The notes: generated from the letters alone by a model not told the origin. A DNA stretch of 64,000 nucleotides from JAFAGX01 sp963759875 (GCA_963759875.1 CAVXBB010000015.1:62001-126000); one strand, 5' to 3'; counted from the first letter of the stretch, positions 36,594-47,588 are shown. Numbers and translations: made by a program.

Positions 36594-39500
36594 TTACGAC
36601 TTAAGGGCCTTTACGCGCTCAGCGACGTCTCGGTAGTCAATGTTATTGCCATAAACTTCCATGAAGTGCTGCAGGGCCTCGACCTTGTTTCCTGCGGCTT
36701 CATAAGAAGTACCGAGTTCGTAATGCAGCGCGGTCTGGGTGTCCAGGTCAAGGCTGGGCAGCTTGAGAGCTTTTTCATACCAGCGAATCGCAGCCTCGGG
36801 AACTCCTTTGTCCAGGAAGCATTGTGCCAGCCAGGTGTAGGTCTGCATGATCTGCGGCAGCGCTTGTCCTCGGTCGGCTGCCTGACACACCTTCTGCAGT
36901 TCGGCTATGGCCTCGTCCAGCAGGCCCATTTCCCGGAAAGCCACTCCCAGGTTGTAGTGTGTTTCCGGATCTTCATCGGGAGCAGCCGAATCTTCTTCCA
37001 ATTCCTGCTTTAAATCCCCGAACATGCCAGCGAGGTCCACTCGCGCATCAGCAGCGGCTGGACCACCTGGACCCGGGGTCGAGGCAAGCGGACGCATCGG
37101 TGTCGGTTGATACGTAAATCCCGCACTTGCGGCAGCGGATTGCCCAGCACCACTCGTCTGACTCGCAGAAGCCGCCATCGCGGCGGGAACTGGCTCGGGT
37201 TGCCGAACTGGAACCGTGGACGGTGCCCCTGCACCAGCATTTGCAACCGGCGCCTCCGCTAAGAAACTATCGCCAAGCGATGCCTCCAGATCCGAGACAA
37301 ACTCGTTTAATGTGCCGCCGGAAGGAACTGCTTCCGGCTCGACTTTAGGCTCAGATACAGCCGAAGGAGCCTCTTGGACCGTAGTCTGCCGCAGGAACTC
37401 ATCTCCCAGGGAAGACTCGATATCACTGACAATCGCCCCCAGCGCATTTGAATCCTGTGCTACGGCAGGTTCAACTTCCGCCCCTGGTGCTTCAACCTCG
37501 CCCTGAGGTATCTCAACCACCGCGTCGGGTACTTCGTCGACTGTTACGGCTTCTTCGGGTTCTGCCGGCGCGCCTTTTGCCGTGGCAGCTTCAATCTCTT
37601 GCCTTACTGCCTCTAGCTTCGAAGCCTCAGGCCGCAGCCTTCTGAGTTTCCTGAACTCTGCCTGGGCCTCTTCGGTCATGCCACTTGTGAGGTAAAACCG
37701 GATTTCCTCAATGGCATCAGCAATGGCGTTCTCGTCAACTGCTGCTTCGACGTCAGTCGGCATGGCTTGCACCGGCTCCGGGGTGGTCGCCGCAGCAGGT
37801 TCTTCCGCTATGGCTCCTTCCCACTCTGCCGAGATGTCAATCTCTTCAGAACCGGCTTCTTGCGGATGAACCGCGAACTCACCAGTTTCTGCAGCAGTTT
37901 CGTCAGGCGCGACTGTGAAAGCTGGCGCCGCGACCGCGGTGAATTCTGGAGCTTCTACTTCAGTTGAAGCTTTCACCGGCATCTCCGGTGCATCCGCGAC
38001 AGCCGGAGCTTGCGGCATCTCCGCAGCCAATTCCGGCACTGCAGCCGGAGTCGCGCCCGCGCGTTCTTCATACTTCGATGCCAGATCGCCGTAGCGGCTG
38101 GCCTCATCGGGAAGCCCCGCCTCGTGATAAATGCCTTCCAGCGTGCGGCAACAAACAGCGGCCTCAGTGAACCGCCCTGCACGGGTGTGCAGCGCAGCTA
38201 GTTTCTGATTCATGCGCAGGTCGCGGGGCGCTTGCGGCAATGCGGTTAGCAGCGGAGCCAGCGCTTTCGCCGGCATATTGTAGGAAATGAAAAGCTCCGC
38301 GTCGGTGAGTGCAGCGCGAACCGCAAGTGCAACCTCATCGCTGTACCGCTGATCAACAAACGGCGCAGTGGCCTCCAACTCATCCACCAGAATCGCGCCC
38401 TCTTCGGCGCTAATCAGCTGCGTGCCGCTCGCCGTTCCAAGCTTGCCTAGTACCTGCTGATAATTTCGAGCGTGGATCTGGTTTTCCGGCTCGAGTTGCG
38501 TCAGCTTCAAGTAATAATCGCGAGCCTTTTCCAATTCGCCCGATTGCACCGAAGCGTGTGCCAGCAATTCGTAAATCTCGCTGACGTGTGTAGTGTCTCC
38601 CGCCTTTTGCAGGACACCGAGCAGTTTCTCGAGTTCTGCTGTATTGTCCCGAACGTGCCCGATCAGAGAATGCAAGGTTTGCAGCACCTTGCCCGAATCC
38701 GCTGCCAGCAGCCGTTCGCCATGTTGATCGTAGACTTGGAGCGCTTCCTCAAAATGACCCGCGGAGATCAGCGCTTCACCATACGTGAGCAGCGCTCCGA
38801 CGTCGTTGTGGACCGATAGCAGTTTGTTAGCGAGAGCCCCAGCATCGGCCACGCGTCCCGACTGCAAATAAGCCTGCATGAGCGTGCGCAATCCATCCGG
38901 ATTGCTGTCGAGATCGGCGACTTTTTCCAGACTCTGAATCGCCGCCGCCATATCGCCGGAATCGAACGCCGTGCGCCCGCGCATTAGCAGCGCATAGCTG
39001 CTGCCCGGATCCAGCTTCAGCATGCGTTGCAGGATCTCTTCTGCCGCCTCAAGCTGACCTTTGGCGCGCAAAGACTCGGCCGCGGCTGAGAAAATCTGCC
39101 ACGCTTCGGTCTTTTTATTCAGTCGAACGTAAACTTCAGCCAACCGCGTGCGCATGGCCACGTTCTCCGGGTCCATTTCCAGAGTCTTCTGGAAGATGCG
39201 CACTGCCTGTTCCAGTTGTCCTTCGCGCAGAAACTCTTCCGCAACCTGCAGGTATTGGGCTCTGGCATCGTTGAACAAACCCTGCTGCGTATAGAGTTCA
39301 GCCAGCCGGAGCACGCTTTCCAGCGAAGATTTCAGCTTCGCCAGCTTCTTGTACATGGCGATCGCTTTGACTGTGAATCCTTGGGACGCATACGCGTCGC
39401 CGACGCTTTTGAAACATTCGACGGCTTTCTCGTTGTTGCCAAGACGCGCATAGCAGATCCCCGACGGTGTTCATCACCGTCAGGTCTTTGGGATCGGCTT

Positions 39501-39609
39501 TCAGGATTTTTTCGTACTCGGTGATGGCGTTCGGTAACTTGCCCTGCTGCACAAATTTCTCCGCAGCGTTCAGAACCTTCTGTTTATTGAAGCCAAAACC
39601 AAAAGCCAT
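36594..39609 (-). pseudogene. Long tetratricopeptide-repeat protein interrupted by a 1-nt insertion
   Basis: Two overlapping frames make one protein. The N-terminus starts at ATG 39609 (MAFGFGFNKQKVLNAAEKFV, then GKLPNAITEYEKILKADPKD) and the main body continues in another frame from NNEKAVECFKSVGDAYASQG to 36594. Removing one base near 39453 (CTG-C-TAT on the coding strand) restores VGDLYARLGNNEKAV and a protein of about 1004 aa. It has TPR arrays at both ends (about 1-420 and 910-1000) and a long Ala/Glu/Pro-rich acidic linker (about 440-880). It is likely a scaffold. A truncated form could start at ATG 39356 (920 aa). The insertion may be real decay, frameshifting or an assembly error. Confidence 0.8.
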
Positions 39610-39956
39610 AGGATTGCGGACTCCAGCCTGGTTACGTGCCCGAGAACCCTTCCGGTTGGGAGAATTCGCAGACGATTCGACCTACTCCATCGGCATTTCG
39701 CCCCATATCAGGAGATGGTCTTTCGGACAAGGGTCATTGTACGGCTGGGTGGCCAGATTCGTATGGTTACCAATGGTTACCGGAAGGGAGTGTACGACCG
39801 GGTTACCGCCTGAACCCCGCGCCAATTCGTAGAAACAGCTTGCCATCCTCGGCTTGCTGCAAACTTACTCTGGCTGGCAGCATGTCATCCTGAGATAGCG
39901 GGAGCTTCGCGCAGCGAAGCTCCCCGACCAAGGATCTGTGTTTTTCGCCGGTTCCA
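39610..39956. other. Intergenic region with dispersed repeat
   Basis: Contains repeat copy 5 (39884-39937). The remaining ~270 nt show no supported gene or recognisable promoter. Confidence 0.4.
39884..39937. repeat. Dispersed intergenic repeat, copy 5 (long stem)
   Basis: GTCATCCTGAG, then a perfect 11-bp stem GGGAGCTTCGC (39900-39910)/GCGAAGCTCCC (39914-39924) with a 3-nt loop, then CAAGGATCT. It is 20 nt beyond the methyltransferase stop and could double as a terminator, although the T-run (39941-39945) lies on the opposite side for that gene. Confidence 0.65.
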
Positions 39957-41030
39957 CTACGGCCGAGCTTCGTAGACAATATTAAACGGCGTCTCCGTGG
40001 CTCGCCGGAAGCGGCTGAATCCAGCCGAGGTCACGACTTTCCGAATGTTGTTCTCACCCGCCTGCGCCCCCAGGCACAGTCCCACTTCCTGCGATCGCGA
40101 ACACGGTGTGCACAGCAGCGTTGAAAACGAGTAGTAGACCCGGCCCACCGGGTTGAGATTATCTTGCAATTGATCGTTCGCGAACGGCTCAACAATCATC
40201 CACGTTCCATCATTCGCCAACGACTTTCGCACGTGGGCAGCAGCTCCGATTGGGTCTCCCATATCATGCAGACAATCGAAAACCGCAACAAAATCGTAGT
40301 CCTTGCCTGGATACTCTTTTGCTTTAGAGACCTCAAACGTCACTCGGTCGGCAACACCTTCGCGCTTTGCCGACTCTCGCGCCGCCTCCACCGATTTGTC
40401 GTGATAATCGAAACCAAAGAAATTTGATTTCGGGAACGCCTTCGCCATTAACAAGGTCGAAGCCCCTTTTCCGCAGCCGACGTCCGCGACCCGCGCGCCC
40501 GCTTCGAGTTTCTCTTTCACATCTTGCAACGCCGGAATCCACGAGCTTACGAGGTTCGCGGCATAGCCCGGGCGAAAGAACTTTTCGCAGCCGTGAAAAA
40601 CCCCATCGACATGCTCATGCCAACCCATTCCAGCCCCGGTGCGGAAAGAGTCGGCAATCCGCGGTACTGCAGCCAGCGATCCCAACGCCAACTCGAACGC
40701 ACCCGGCAGATATGCGGGGCTGTCCTCTTTTGCTAATGTGAAAGCCTGCTCTTCAGTCAGGCTGAATTTGTCGCTCTTCGCGTCATAGGTGATGTAGCCG
40801 CCCGCCGCCTGCGAAGCCAGCCACTCCCGTAAATAGCGCTCATCCGTTTGCGTCTTCTTCGCAAGCTCAGCAGAAGTCATGGGCCCGGCCGCAAGTGCCT
40901 TGTAAAGCCCAAGTTTCTCGCCAATAACCACCATGCCGGTGTGAACCGCGGCGCCAAGATCGGTCACAAATCGGCCAATAAACGCATTAAGTTTGTCCAT
41001 ATCAAGCGCCGGAGCCTGACCTGTACTCAT
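39957..41030 (-). CDS. Class I SAM-dependent methyltransferase with winged-helix N-terminus
   Basis: 357 aa from ATG 41030, chosen because AGGAGG lies five bases upstream; longer starts lack this. A helical/winged N-terminal domain (about 20-100) contains GLYKALAAGPMTSAELAKKT and DERYLREWLASQAAGGYI. The Rossmann methyltransferase has motif I ARVADVGCGKGASTLLMA, an acidic FFGFDYHDKSVEAAR, and FVAVFDCLHDMGDPIGAAAH. This arrangement resembles O-methyltransferase-like and 'rv2258c-type' proteins; the methyl acceptor is unknown. It is a single gene flanked by non-coding DNA. Confidence 0.85.
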   Translation of the reverse strand: MSTGQAPALDMDKLNAFIGRFVTDLGAAVHTGMVVIGEKLGLYKALAAGPMTSAELAKKTQTDERYLREWLASQAAGGYITYDAKSDKFSLTEEQAFTLAKEDSPAYLPGAFELALGSLAAVPRIADSFRTGAGMGWHEHVDGVFHGCEKFFRPGYAANLVSSWIPALQDVKEKLEAGARVADVGCGKGASTLLMAKAFPKSNFFGFDYHDKSVEAARESAKREGVADRVTFEVSKAKEYPGKDYDFVAVFDCLHDMGDPIGAAAHVRKSLANDGTWMIVEPFANDQLQDNLNPVGRVYYSFSTLLCTPCSRSQEVGLCLGAQAGENNIRKVVTSAGFSRFRRATETPFNIVYEARP

Positions 41031-41347
41031 GGAAACCTCCTGGTTGAAGAAATTGCGTGGTCTTGCAGGAATATAACGACCGTGATCCGCCCAGGAAGAA
41101 CCGGGCGCCCCACCAGGTCCAAAATTCTCCGCCACTGAGATGCTTATGTCAAGCCTTTGCCTCGTTCACCATCGATGCGGACGGCATCCTGCAAGACGAG
41201 CACATCCAAGACGAGCACATCGGCGATAGCGCCATAGAAGGGAAGCTGAAGAAGCTCTTAAATCGTGCTCGGGAGCTGCAAGCAGTTGAAAAGCCAGTCC
41301 AATAACCGCCGAGGGTTTCTAATGTAAGCGAAACGCAGCGATAGTAT
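41031..41347. other. Intergenic region
   Basis: About 315 nt with no supported gene. A direct repeat, AGACGAGCACATC (41196-41208 and 41211-41223), lies in an otherwise featureless stretch. Confidence 0.3.
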
Positions 41348-41443
41348 TTATGCCCGCGCCATTGCCGTCATCAGAAAGATAGACAGCAGAAGCACCGCCG
41401 GCTTGGGCAGTCTGCGCAGGATTTTCCACACAACGAAGCTCAT
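41348..41443 (-). CDS. Putative 31-aa membrane peptide
   Basis: A very short frame from ATG 41443. GGAGGAG (41451-41457) lies seven bases upstream, one of the best ribosome sites in the window. The peptide begins MSFVVWKILRRLPKPAV, followed by one hydrophobic segment (LLLSIFLMTAMARA). The shape, a basic N-terminus plus one span, resembles small membrane peptides or a signal-only remnant of a longer gene. Coding is inferred from the ribosome site and composition only. Confidence 0.45.
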   Translation of the reverse strand: MSFVVWKILRRLPKPAVLLLSIFLMTAMARA

Positions 41444-41588
41444 GAACTTTCTCCTCCGCGCGGGAATCTCGATTGGAAAACTGCGGCCAATTCAATCAGT
41501 AGAAATATCACTATGGGCCGCGAACACTAATGCTGTACTTTTACTTGCGAGATTGTACAGGAACTTTGATACAAGGCAAACTACTTTC

Positions 41589-42152
<564 letters not shown>

Positions 42153-42217
42153 GCGTCCCGCCGCCCTGAGGCCGCCCGAATTGCGGTAGATTTCTGTGAG
42201 GGACCGCAGTTCCCGGT

Positions 42218-44734
42218 ATGGAACACCGTTCCCGATACTTCAGCTTTCGCGTGGTCAGGAAACCGCCTACATCCAGCGCCGCGGATATCGCACCGTTCGC
42301 TGGTCATATCGGCAGGTTAGCCGAGACAGCGTTCCAGTTTGCCCGCGAACTTGAAAACCGAGGAATCGGCAAGGGAGATCGCGTCCTGCTCTGGGGTCCG
42401 AATTCAGCCGAGTGGGTGGCGGCATTCTTTGGCTGCGCCCTGCGCGGCGCAATTGTTGTCCCGATTGATGACGTCGCCACCGCCGAATTTGCCCTGCGCG
42501 TGCACCAACAGGTCAATGCGAAATTGCTGCATGTGCTCGCGGGACCACACGATCAGCCTTCGATACCAACTATCGTGATTGGAAGATCTGCCGGACGCTT
42601 CTCGCGCGGCATCCATCATCGCCGTACCTCGGGCCGAAAATCTCGCCCAACGGACATCCTGGAAATCGTTTTTACTTCCGGCACCACCGCCGAACCCAAA
42701 GGCGTAGTAATCACGCACGGCAACGTGCTTGCCAATATTGCTCCGCTCGAAAGCGAAATTGAAAAATATCTGAAGTACGAACGCTTGGTCCATCCCGTCC
42801 GCTTCCTGAATTTATTGCCACTCAGCCACATGTTCGGGCAATTTCTGGGAATTTTTCTGCCGCAACTGATGGGTGGTACGGTCGATCTTCCAGGACACGT
42901 TTAAACCCGGCGAAGTCATCGCACCATACGCCGCGAACGGGTGTCGGTGCTGGTCGCGGTGCCGCGCATGCTGCAAGCGCTGAAGGAGAAGATCGAGCGC
43001 GATCTGGAAGATGAAGGCACGACCTGAAGAACTTCCAGCAAGCAGTTCCAGCAGCGGAAGGAAAGCATTTCCTGCACCGCTGGTGGATCTTCCGCCGCAT
43101 GCATCGCCGATTCGGATGGAAGTTCTGGGCATTCATTTCCGGAGGAGCGGCGCTCGACCGCAGCCACCGAAGAGTTCTGGGGGCGGTTGGGATACGCTGC
43201 CATTCAGGGCTACGGCCTCACCGAAACCACTTCGATCGTCAGCGTGAACCATCCCTTTCGCCTGGGCAAGGGATCGATCGGAAAAGTACTGGCGGGGCGC
43301 GAGGTCAAGCTCGCTCCGGATGGTGAAATTCTGGTCCGCGGCAGCGGCGTTGCTGCCGGCTATTGGAACGGAAACAAACTGCAGCCGATGACGGCGGAAC
43401 AAGGCTGGTTCGGACCGGGGACATTGGCGAACTCGATGCCGACGGCAACCTGTATTTCAAAGGACGAAAGAAAGATGTCATCGTGACCCCCGCCGGCATG
43501 AACGTGTATCCCGAAGATCTTGAAGCCGCGCTGCGCCGGCAACCCGAGGTGAAAGACTGTCGTGGTGATCGCGTTGCCGCAGGATGGAAACGCCGAACCC
43601 TGCGCCGTCATGATCCTGCGCGATTCCGATGCGGACCCGGAACCGGTGGTGAGGCGCGCCAACAAAACATTGGCGGAGTACCAGCGCATGCGAAAGTGGT
43701 TTGTGTGGCGCGAAGACGACTTTCCTCGCACCTCCACGCAGAAGCCGCGAACCAACGCCATCCAGCAAATTGTGCAAGGCACGACTGGCGGCGAGGTCCG
43801 TCCGGGCAAATCGCATCGAGCCCACTGGCCGAATTGATCGGGCGGGTGACGGAGGAAAAGCTGCGGGAAAATTAGCCGAGAGGCGAATCTCGAAACCGAT
43901 CTGAATTTCAGCTCGCTCGATCGCGTGGAATTGCTGGGCGCGCTGGAAGACCGGTATCAGGTGGATCTGAGCGAAGCCCGCTTCGCTGCGGTCCAGACGG
44001 TCGGTGACCTGGAGCGCATGCTGCATGGCCAGCATCCGGCGCGGGTGCACTATCACTATCCGCGTGGGTGCAGCGCTGGCCTGTAACCTGGCTGCGGTTT
44101 GTCGTTCATTATCTGCTCTTGCGCCCGGCGGTATTTCTGTTGGGATGGCCGCAGGTTAGGGAAGGCGAAAACCTGCGCGGGCTGCGCGGACCGGTGCTGG
44201 TGGTGTGTAACCATATCGACGACGTGGATGTCGGCTTCGTGCAGACCGCGCTTCCGTTCCGCTTCCGGCACGGCTGGCGACGGCTGCCGGCGGGGAAGCA
44301 CTGGAGTCGCTCCGCACCCCGCCGCCGGGGCGAAGCTGGCTGGGCAAAGCTTATGACCGCGTGAAGTGGGTCCTGGGTGTCGCTGCTCGATCTGTTTCCC
44401 TTGCCGCGCGAAGCCGGCTTTCGCGAGAGCTTCGCCTATGCCGGAGAGTCCGTCGACCGCGGCTACAGCGTTCTGGTCTTCCCTGAAGGCCGTCACACCA
44501 CAGACGGCAAGATGCGGCCATTTCGTGCCGGCATCGGCCTGCTCGCCAACAATCTCGGGACTGCCCATTGTTCCTATGCGCATTGACGGCCTTTTCGAGC
44601 GCAAGCAGGCAGGTAAGAAGTTTGCCTGGCCTGGTCAGATTCGGGTGAACATCGGTGCTCCCATCCGTTTTCCCCCTGATAGCGAGTCGGAATCGATTGC
44701 CCGCGAGTTGCAAAATCAAGTTGCCAGTTTGTAA
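42218..44734 (+). pseudogene. Acyl-CoA/acyl-ACP synthetase - acyl carrier - PlsC acyltransferase fusion, degraded by many frameshifts
   Basis: Read across frames, this is one ~835-aa fusion. The AMP-binding enzyme opens at 42218 with GDRVLLWGPNSAEWVAAFFG and IVFTSGTTAEPKGVVITHGN, and continues with IQGYGLTETTSIVSVNHPF and DVIVTPAGMNVYPEDLEAAL. A carrier domain follows (LNFSSLDRVELLGALEDRYQ, attachment Ser in SSLD). The C-terminus is a 1-acylglycerol-phosphate acyltransferase (VLVVCNHIDDVDVGF, FPEGRHTTDGKMRPFRAGIG). Single-base gains or losses near 42886, 42922, 43017, 43161, 43411, 43560 and several between 43780 and 44540 break it. The intact form would activate fatty acids and re-acylate lysophospholipids, as in Aas-type systems. 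Confidence 0.85.
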
Positions 44735-44823
44735 CTGGTAGGACAAGAGGACCTCTTGGCCGAATCGCACAGTTTGAACAGCTATTTCACAGAGGGACAG
44801 CGTAAAAATACAGGAAAAACCGT

Positions 44824-46074
44824 ATGGCTATGACCCCGCCAAATTCGGCGAAGCGAGATCCTTCAACGTACAAGAATGTGCCGAAGAATCAGGCATTTAG
44901 GCAGCACAGCATTGCAGCTGCAATGCTTCTTGTCATAGTGTGCATTTCCATTGGCGCGGTGCCGCGAACCGCTGCTGCTCAATTGCCGAACAGCAAACCC
45001 CAAGTCCGGCGAACCTTCCCGCTCAGTAAGTTCTATGACACTCCAAGTCCTCTGCCTGCAGGTAAACCAGGCGAGTTGATCCGAAAAGAAGAATTTGATG
45101 AGTACGATTTATCTGCCAGCGTCTCGGCAATTCGAGTTCTTTATCATTCCCGTTCCGCAACAGGCGAAGACGTCGCCGCTTCCGGTGTTGTGTTGTATCC
45201 GGAAGGGAACCCGGCGCCGGGCGGTTGGCCGGTCATTGCCTGGGCGCACGATCTTAACGCTGTCGCGCGCCGATGCGCCCCGTCCCTCAGCAGAAACCTT
45301 CAGCATGGCCCATTCCTCTCGATGTACCTCGCTCTCGGCTACGCGGTTGTGGCCACCGACTACACCGGGTTGGGCACAAGCTTCCGCAACGCCTATGCCG
45401 ATATGCAACCGAATGCCGCCGATATCATTAATTCCATAACAGCCGCCCAAGCCGCGGTACCACATCTCGCCCCTCATTGGATCGCAATCGGCACTGGCGA
45501 GGGCAGCTCGGCCGTCATCAAAGTCGGAGAATTGGAAACCGAGAATAAAGATCGCAATTACTTGGGCGGAATTGTCGTCTCCGGGATAACCGACCTGCAA
45601 GATCGCTATCAACGCCCATCTGCCGCTGGGGTGCTGTTTCTCACCTACGGGGCCAAGACCATCTTTCCGGAGTTCGCTCCACGCGACATCTTGACGGAAA
45701 AAGGCTTGGAGCTCCTGTCGGGCATTGACGATGCCTGCGGGGACTTCGAGGCCAACAAGCGTTCTGTAGCCGAAATCACCAAGCCGGACTGGACCAGCAA
45801 CCGTTTCATGCAGCAATATTTCAACCGCAACCGTCCGGGAGAGAGTCTTTCCTCCGCCCCTATGCTCGCGATTGACAGCGAAACTGATCCCGGCGGTGCA
45901 ACCGCGAAGGTTATCGCACGCATGTGCAAGCAGGGTGCCAAGGTTCAGTTCGAAAAGTATGACGTACCAGATTCCGGCAGTCTCATCGGCGACTCCGTCA
46001 GAGCCCAGATTTCCTGGATTCAAAGCCGCTTCGCCGGAACGGCAGCACCCGACAATTGTGCCGGCGCGCATTAA
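44824..46074 (+). CDS. Secretory-lipase-like alpha/beta-hydrolase, catalytic residues apparently missing
   Basis: 416 aa with a long N-terminus and a membrane/signal segment (about 35-56: AAAMLLVIVCISIGAV). Overall it matches secretory lipase (LIP) family proteins: VAASGVVLYPEG, GWPVIAWAHDLNAVARRCAP, YLALGYAVVATDYTGLGT and LAIDSETDP (Asp block). The nucleophile elbow, normally G-x-S-x-G, reads AIGTGEGSSAV (near 221), with Gly in the Ser position. The usual late 'DHG' reads PDSGSLIGDS, with Ser for His. Both changes suggest a pseudoenzyme or a shifted active site. The frame is open and the codon pattern normal. Confidence 0.75.
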   Translation: MAMTPPNSAKRDPSTYKNVPKNQAFRQHSIAAAMLLVIVCISIGAVPRTAAAQLPNSKPQVRRTFPLSKFYDTPSPLPAGKPGELIRKEEFDEYDLSASVSAIRVLYHSRSATGEDVAASGVVLYPEGNPAPGGWPVIAWAHDLNAVARRCAPSLSRNLQHGPFLSMYLALGYAVVATDYTGLGTSFRNAYADMQPNAADIINSITAAQAAVPHLAPHWIAIGTGEGSSAVIKVGELETENKDRNYLGGIVVSGITDLQDRYQRPSAAGVLFLTYGAKTIFPEFAPRDILTEKGLELLSGIDDACGDFEANKRSVAEITKPDWTSNRFMQQYFNRNRPGESLSSAPMLAIDSETDPGGATAKVIARMCKQGAKVQFEKYDVPDSGSLIGDSVRAQISWIQSRFAGTAAPDNCAGAH

Positions 46075-46322
46075 GCCTCCTGACCGCGGCGCAACTCTGC
46101 TGCAAAAAGCGAGAATCCTCAAAGCACAAATACAGCATTCACTGTAACGGCTACGGGCTGCCACGGGTTTAAGATAGAAATGTAGTTCGCGCGTCCATTA
46201 ATCAGGCTCGGTGAGAAGCACTTTTAAATTCTCATTTGTCGATGCCGATGCCTGTGTAAAACCGTTTGCCAACATTCGCGGACTTTTTCGCATCTTCATA
46301 CGAGCACATAAAGTGAGGAAAT

Positions 46323-46691
46323 ATGAAACTAAGAAAAGAAAACATTCTGTTGAACGTTCTCCTTGGATCTGGTTTGTACTTGCTTGACTCTCTTCGCGAC
46401 CGCCTGAACGACAGCGTCGGAGACATTTCTGATCAGGCCCGTAACCGCGCCCAAGACTTTTTCGAGACGGCACAAGAGCGTGCCAGCCGTGCCAGTGACG
46501 TGATCCGTGGTAAGGACCACAGAGGAATCGGCACCGCCGCCGCAGTCCTGATCGGCGTGGGTATCGGCGTTGGTGTCGGTATGCTGCTGGCCCCTTCGAG
46601 CGGGGAAGAAATCCGCGAAAACCTCGCTGGTAAGGTTCGCGATCGCTTCTCGCGCGAGAAGGAACCCTCCACGGGCACGTACGGCGTCTAG
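46323..46691 (+). CDS. YtxH domain protein
   Basis: 122 aa. It begins MKLRKENILLNVLLGSGLYL. After an amphipathic segment (SVGDISDQARNRAQDFF, ETAQERASRASD) comes one Gly-rich membrane span (GTAAAVLIGVGIGVGVGMLL) directly followed by APSSGEEIRENLAGKVRDR, the hallmark of YtxH-like proteins. GAGGAA precedes the ATG. YtxH proteins are small, stress-related membrane proteins with unknown mechanism. The gene is 32 nt before the broken DUF5818-like gene. Confidence 0.82.
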   Translation: MKLRKENILLNVLLGSGLYLLDSLRDRLNDSVGDISDQARNRAQDFFETAQERASRASDVIRGKDHRGIGTAAAVLIGVGIGVGVGMLLAPSSGEEIRENLAGKVRDRFSREKEPSTGTYGV

Positions 46692-46722
46692 CGAGCTGCA
46701 ACCACGTTAAGCGGAGTTCTCG

Positions 46723-47092
46723 ATGAAATTTGTAAGCACGATTCTCTTCGTGCTGGTAACGGGCGTGGTGTTTGCCCAGACCGCGCCCACTCAACCCCAG
46801 AGTCCTGCTATTCAGCCGCCTGCGACTTCCGCCAGCGCAAAATCTCCTCGCGCTTCAAACGTCAACTCGGGTGATGCCACGCCCATCGGCAAAGCTAAAA
46901 CTAGACCATTTATGGGCAGGGTGTTGCGCGAAAACGGAGGCTATGTTTTGCGAGCGGCAGATTTGGAATACAAGCTGGACGATCCAGACCTGGCAAAAGA
47001 TTACGCACGCTGGCAAGAACGTAAAGATCCTCGGAAGTCTGGATCGCCAGAGCAACACTATTCACGTGCAAACAATCGAGCCATCGATGTAG
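46723..47092 (+). pseudogene. Secreted DUF5818-like small protein, frameshifted by a 4-bp tandem duplication
   Basis: The first frame gives a signal peptide (MKFVSTILFVLVTGVVFAQ), a Pro/Ser linker and FMGRVLRENGGYVLRAADLE, then YKLDDPDLAKDYA. Homologous sequence continues in another frame as GKNVKILGSLDRQSNTIHVQ and TIEPSM to 47092. At 47003-47010 the sequence reads ACGCACGC; removing one ACGC restores KDYAGKNVKILG and an uninterrupted ~119-aa protein. Without that, the open frame runs on to 47424 through antisense sequence of the next gene, which is not meaningful. Such proteins bind nothing known; the beta-rich core resembles OB-like folds. Confidence 0.75.
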
Positions 47093-47120
47093 AAGCTGAT
47101 TGCTTCCCGCACCTGGCCCT

Positions 47121-47588
47121 TTACTGCATCGGCACAGACACGTGCTCATGCACCACCAGCCACTTGCCGCCTTGCTTCTGCCAGACCACGGTCCAGCGCA
47201 TATCACCTTGGTTATCCTTGCCGGATTTTTCCATCATGTCGAACTTCACAGTCGCCGTGCCCCACACCACCTGCCCGGCAGGATGGATTTGTGCATCATC
47301 GTTGACAGTGAATCTCGCTGATTTATATCCCGCGAGTTCCTTCTTCACGCCTTCCTGGTACTCATCCCAGCTGTTGTACTTCAACGGAGCGATATCGAAG
47401 AAAACATGTGGCCCTCGCGCATAAAACTGTGCCGTGTTCGCGGGATCGAGTGTCGACCAGCCATCCCAAATCTTCTGCATCAGGGCCTTGTCCGGCATTT
47501 CGGAGGACGACATCTTCTTCGGCGCATCCTGCGCGAATCCCAGCAGCGTAATACAAACTACACAGATCACCACTGACGGCTTGCTCAT
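47121..47588 (-). CDS. Secreted SnoaL/NTF2-like protein (DUF4440-type)
   Basis: 155 aa with a signal peptide ending near residue 20 (CITLLGFAQ). The remainder has the cone-shaped NTF2-like pattern: an initial helix (ALMQKIWDGWSTLDPANTAQ), FYARGPHVFFDIAPL, YNSWDEYQEGVKKEL, and C-terminal strands (VVWGTATVKFDMMEKSG, WTVVWQKQGGKWLVVHEHVS). Similar proteins are annotated as SnoaL-like or ketosteroid-isomerase-like; no catalytic pair is obvious. It converges with the broken DUF5818-like gene and follows the TPR gene by 23 nt, so it is probably co-transcribed with that gene. Confidence 0.75.
   Translation of the reverse strand: MSKPSVVICVVCITLLGFAQDAPKKMSSSEMPDKALMQKIWDGWSTLDPANTAQFYARGPHVFFDIAPLKYNSWDEYQEGVKKELAGYKSARFTVNDDAQIHPAGQVVWGTATVKFDMMEKSGKDNQGDMRWTVVWQKQGGKWLVVHEHVSVPMQ

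Noticed and set aside
45109..46164. A 351-codon open frame on the minus strand
   Set aside because: Antisense to the lipase-like gene, which has a signal peptide and family motifs; the antisense product looks random.
46723..47424. The full 233-codon frame as a single protein
   Set aside because: After the ACGC duplication the frame runs into antisense sequence of the SnoaL-like gene; the conserved C-terminus is in the other frame and ends at 47092.
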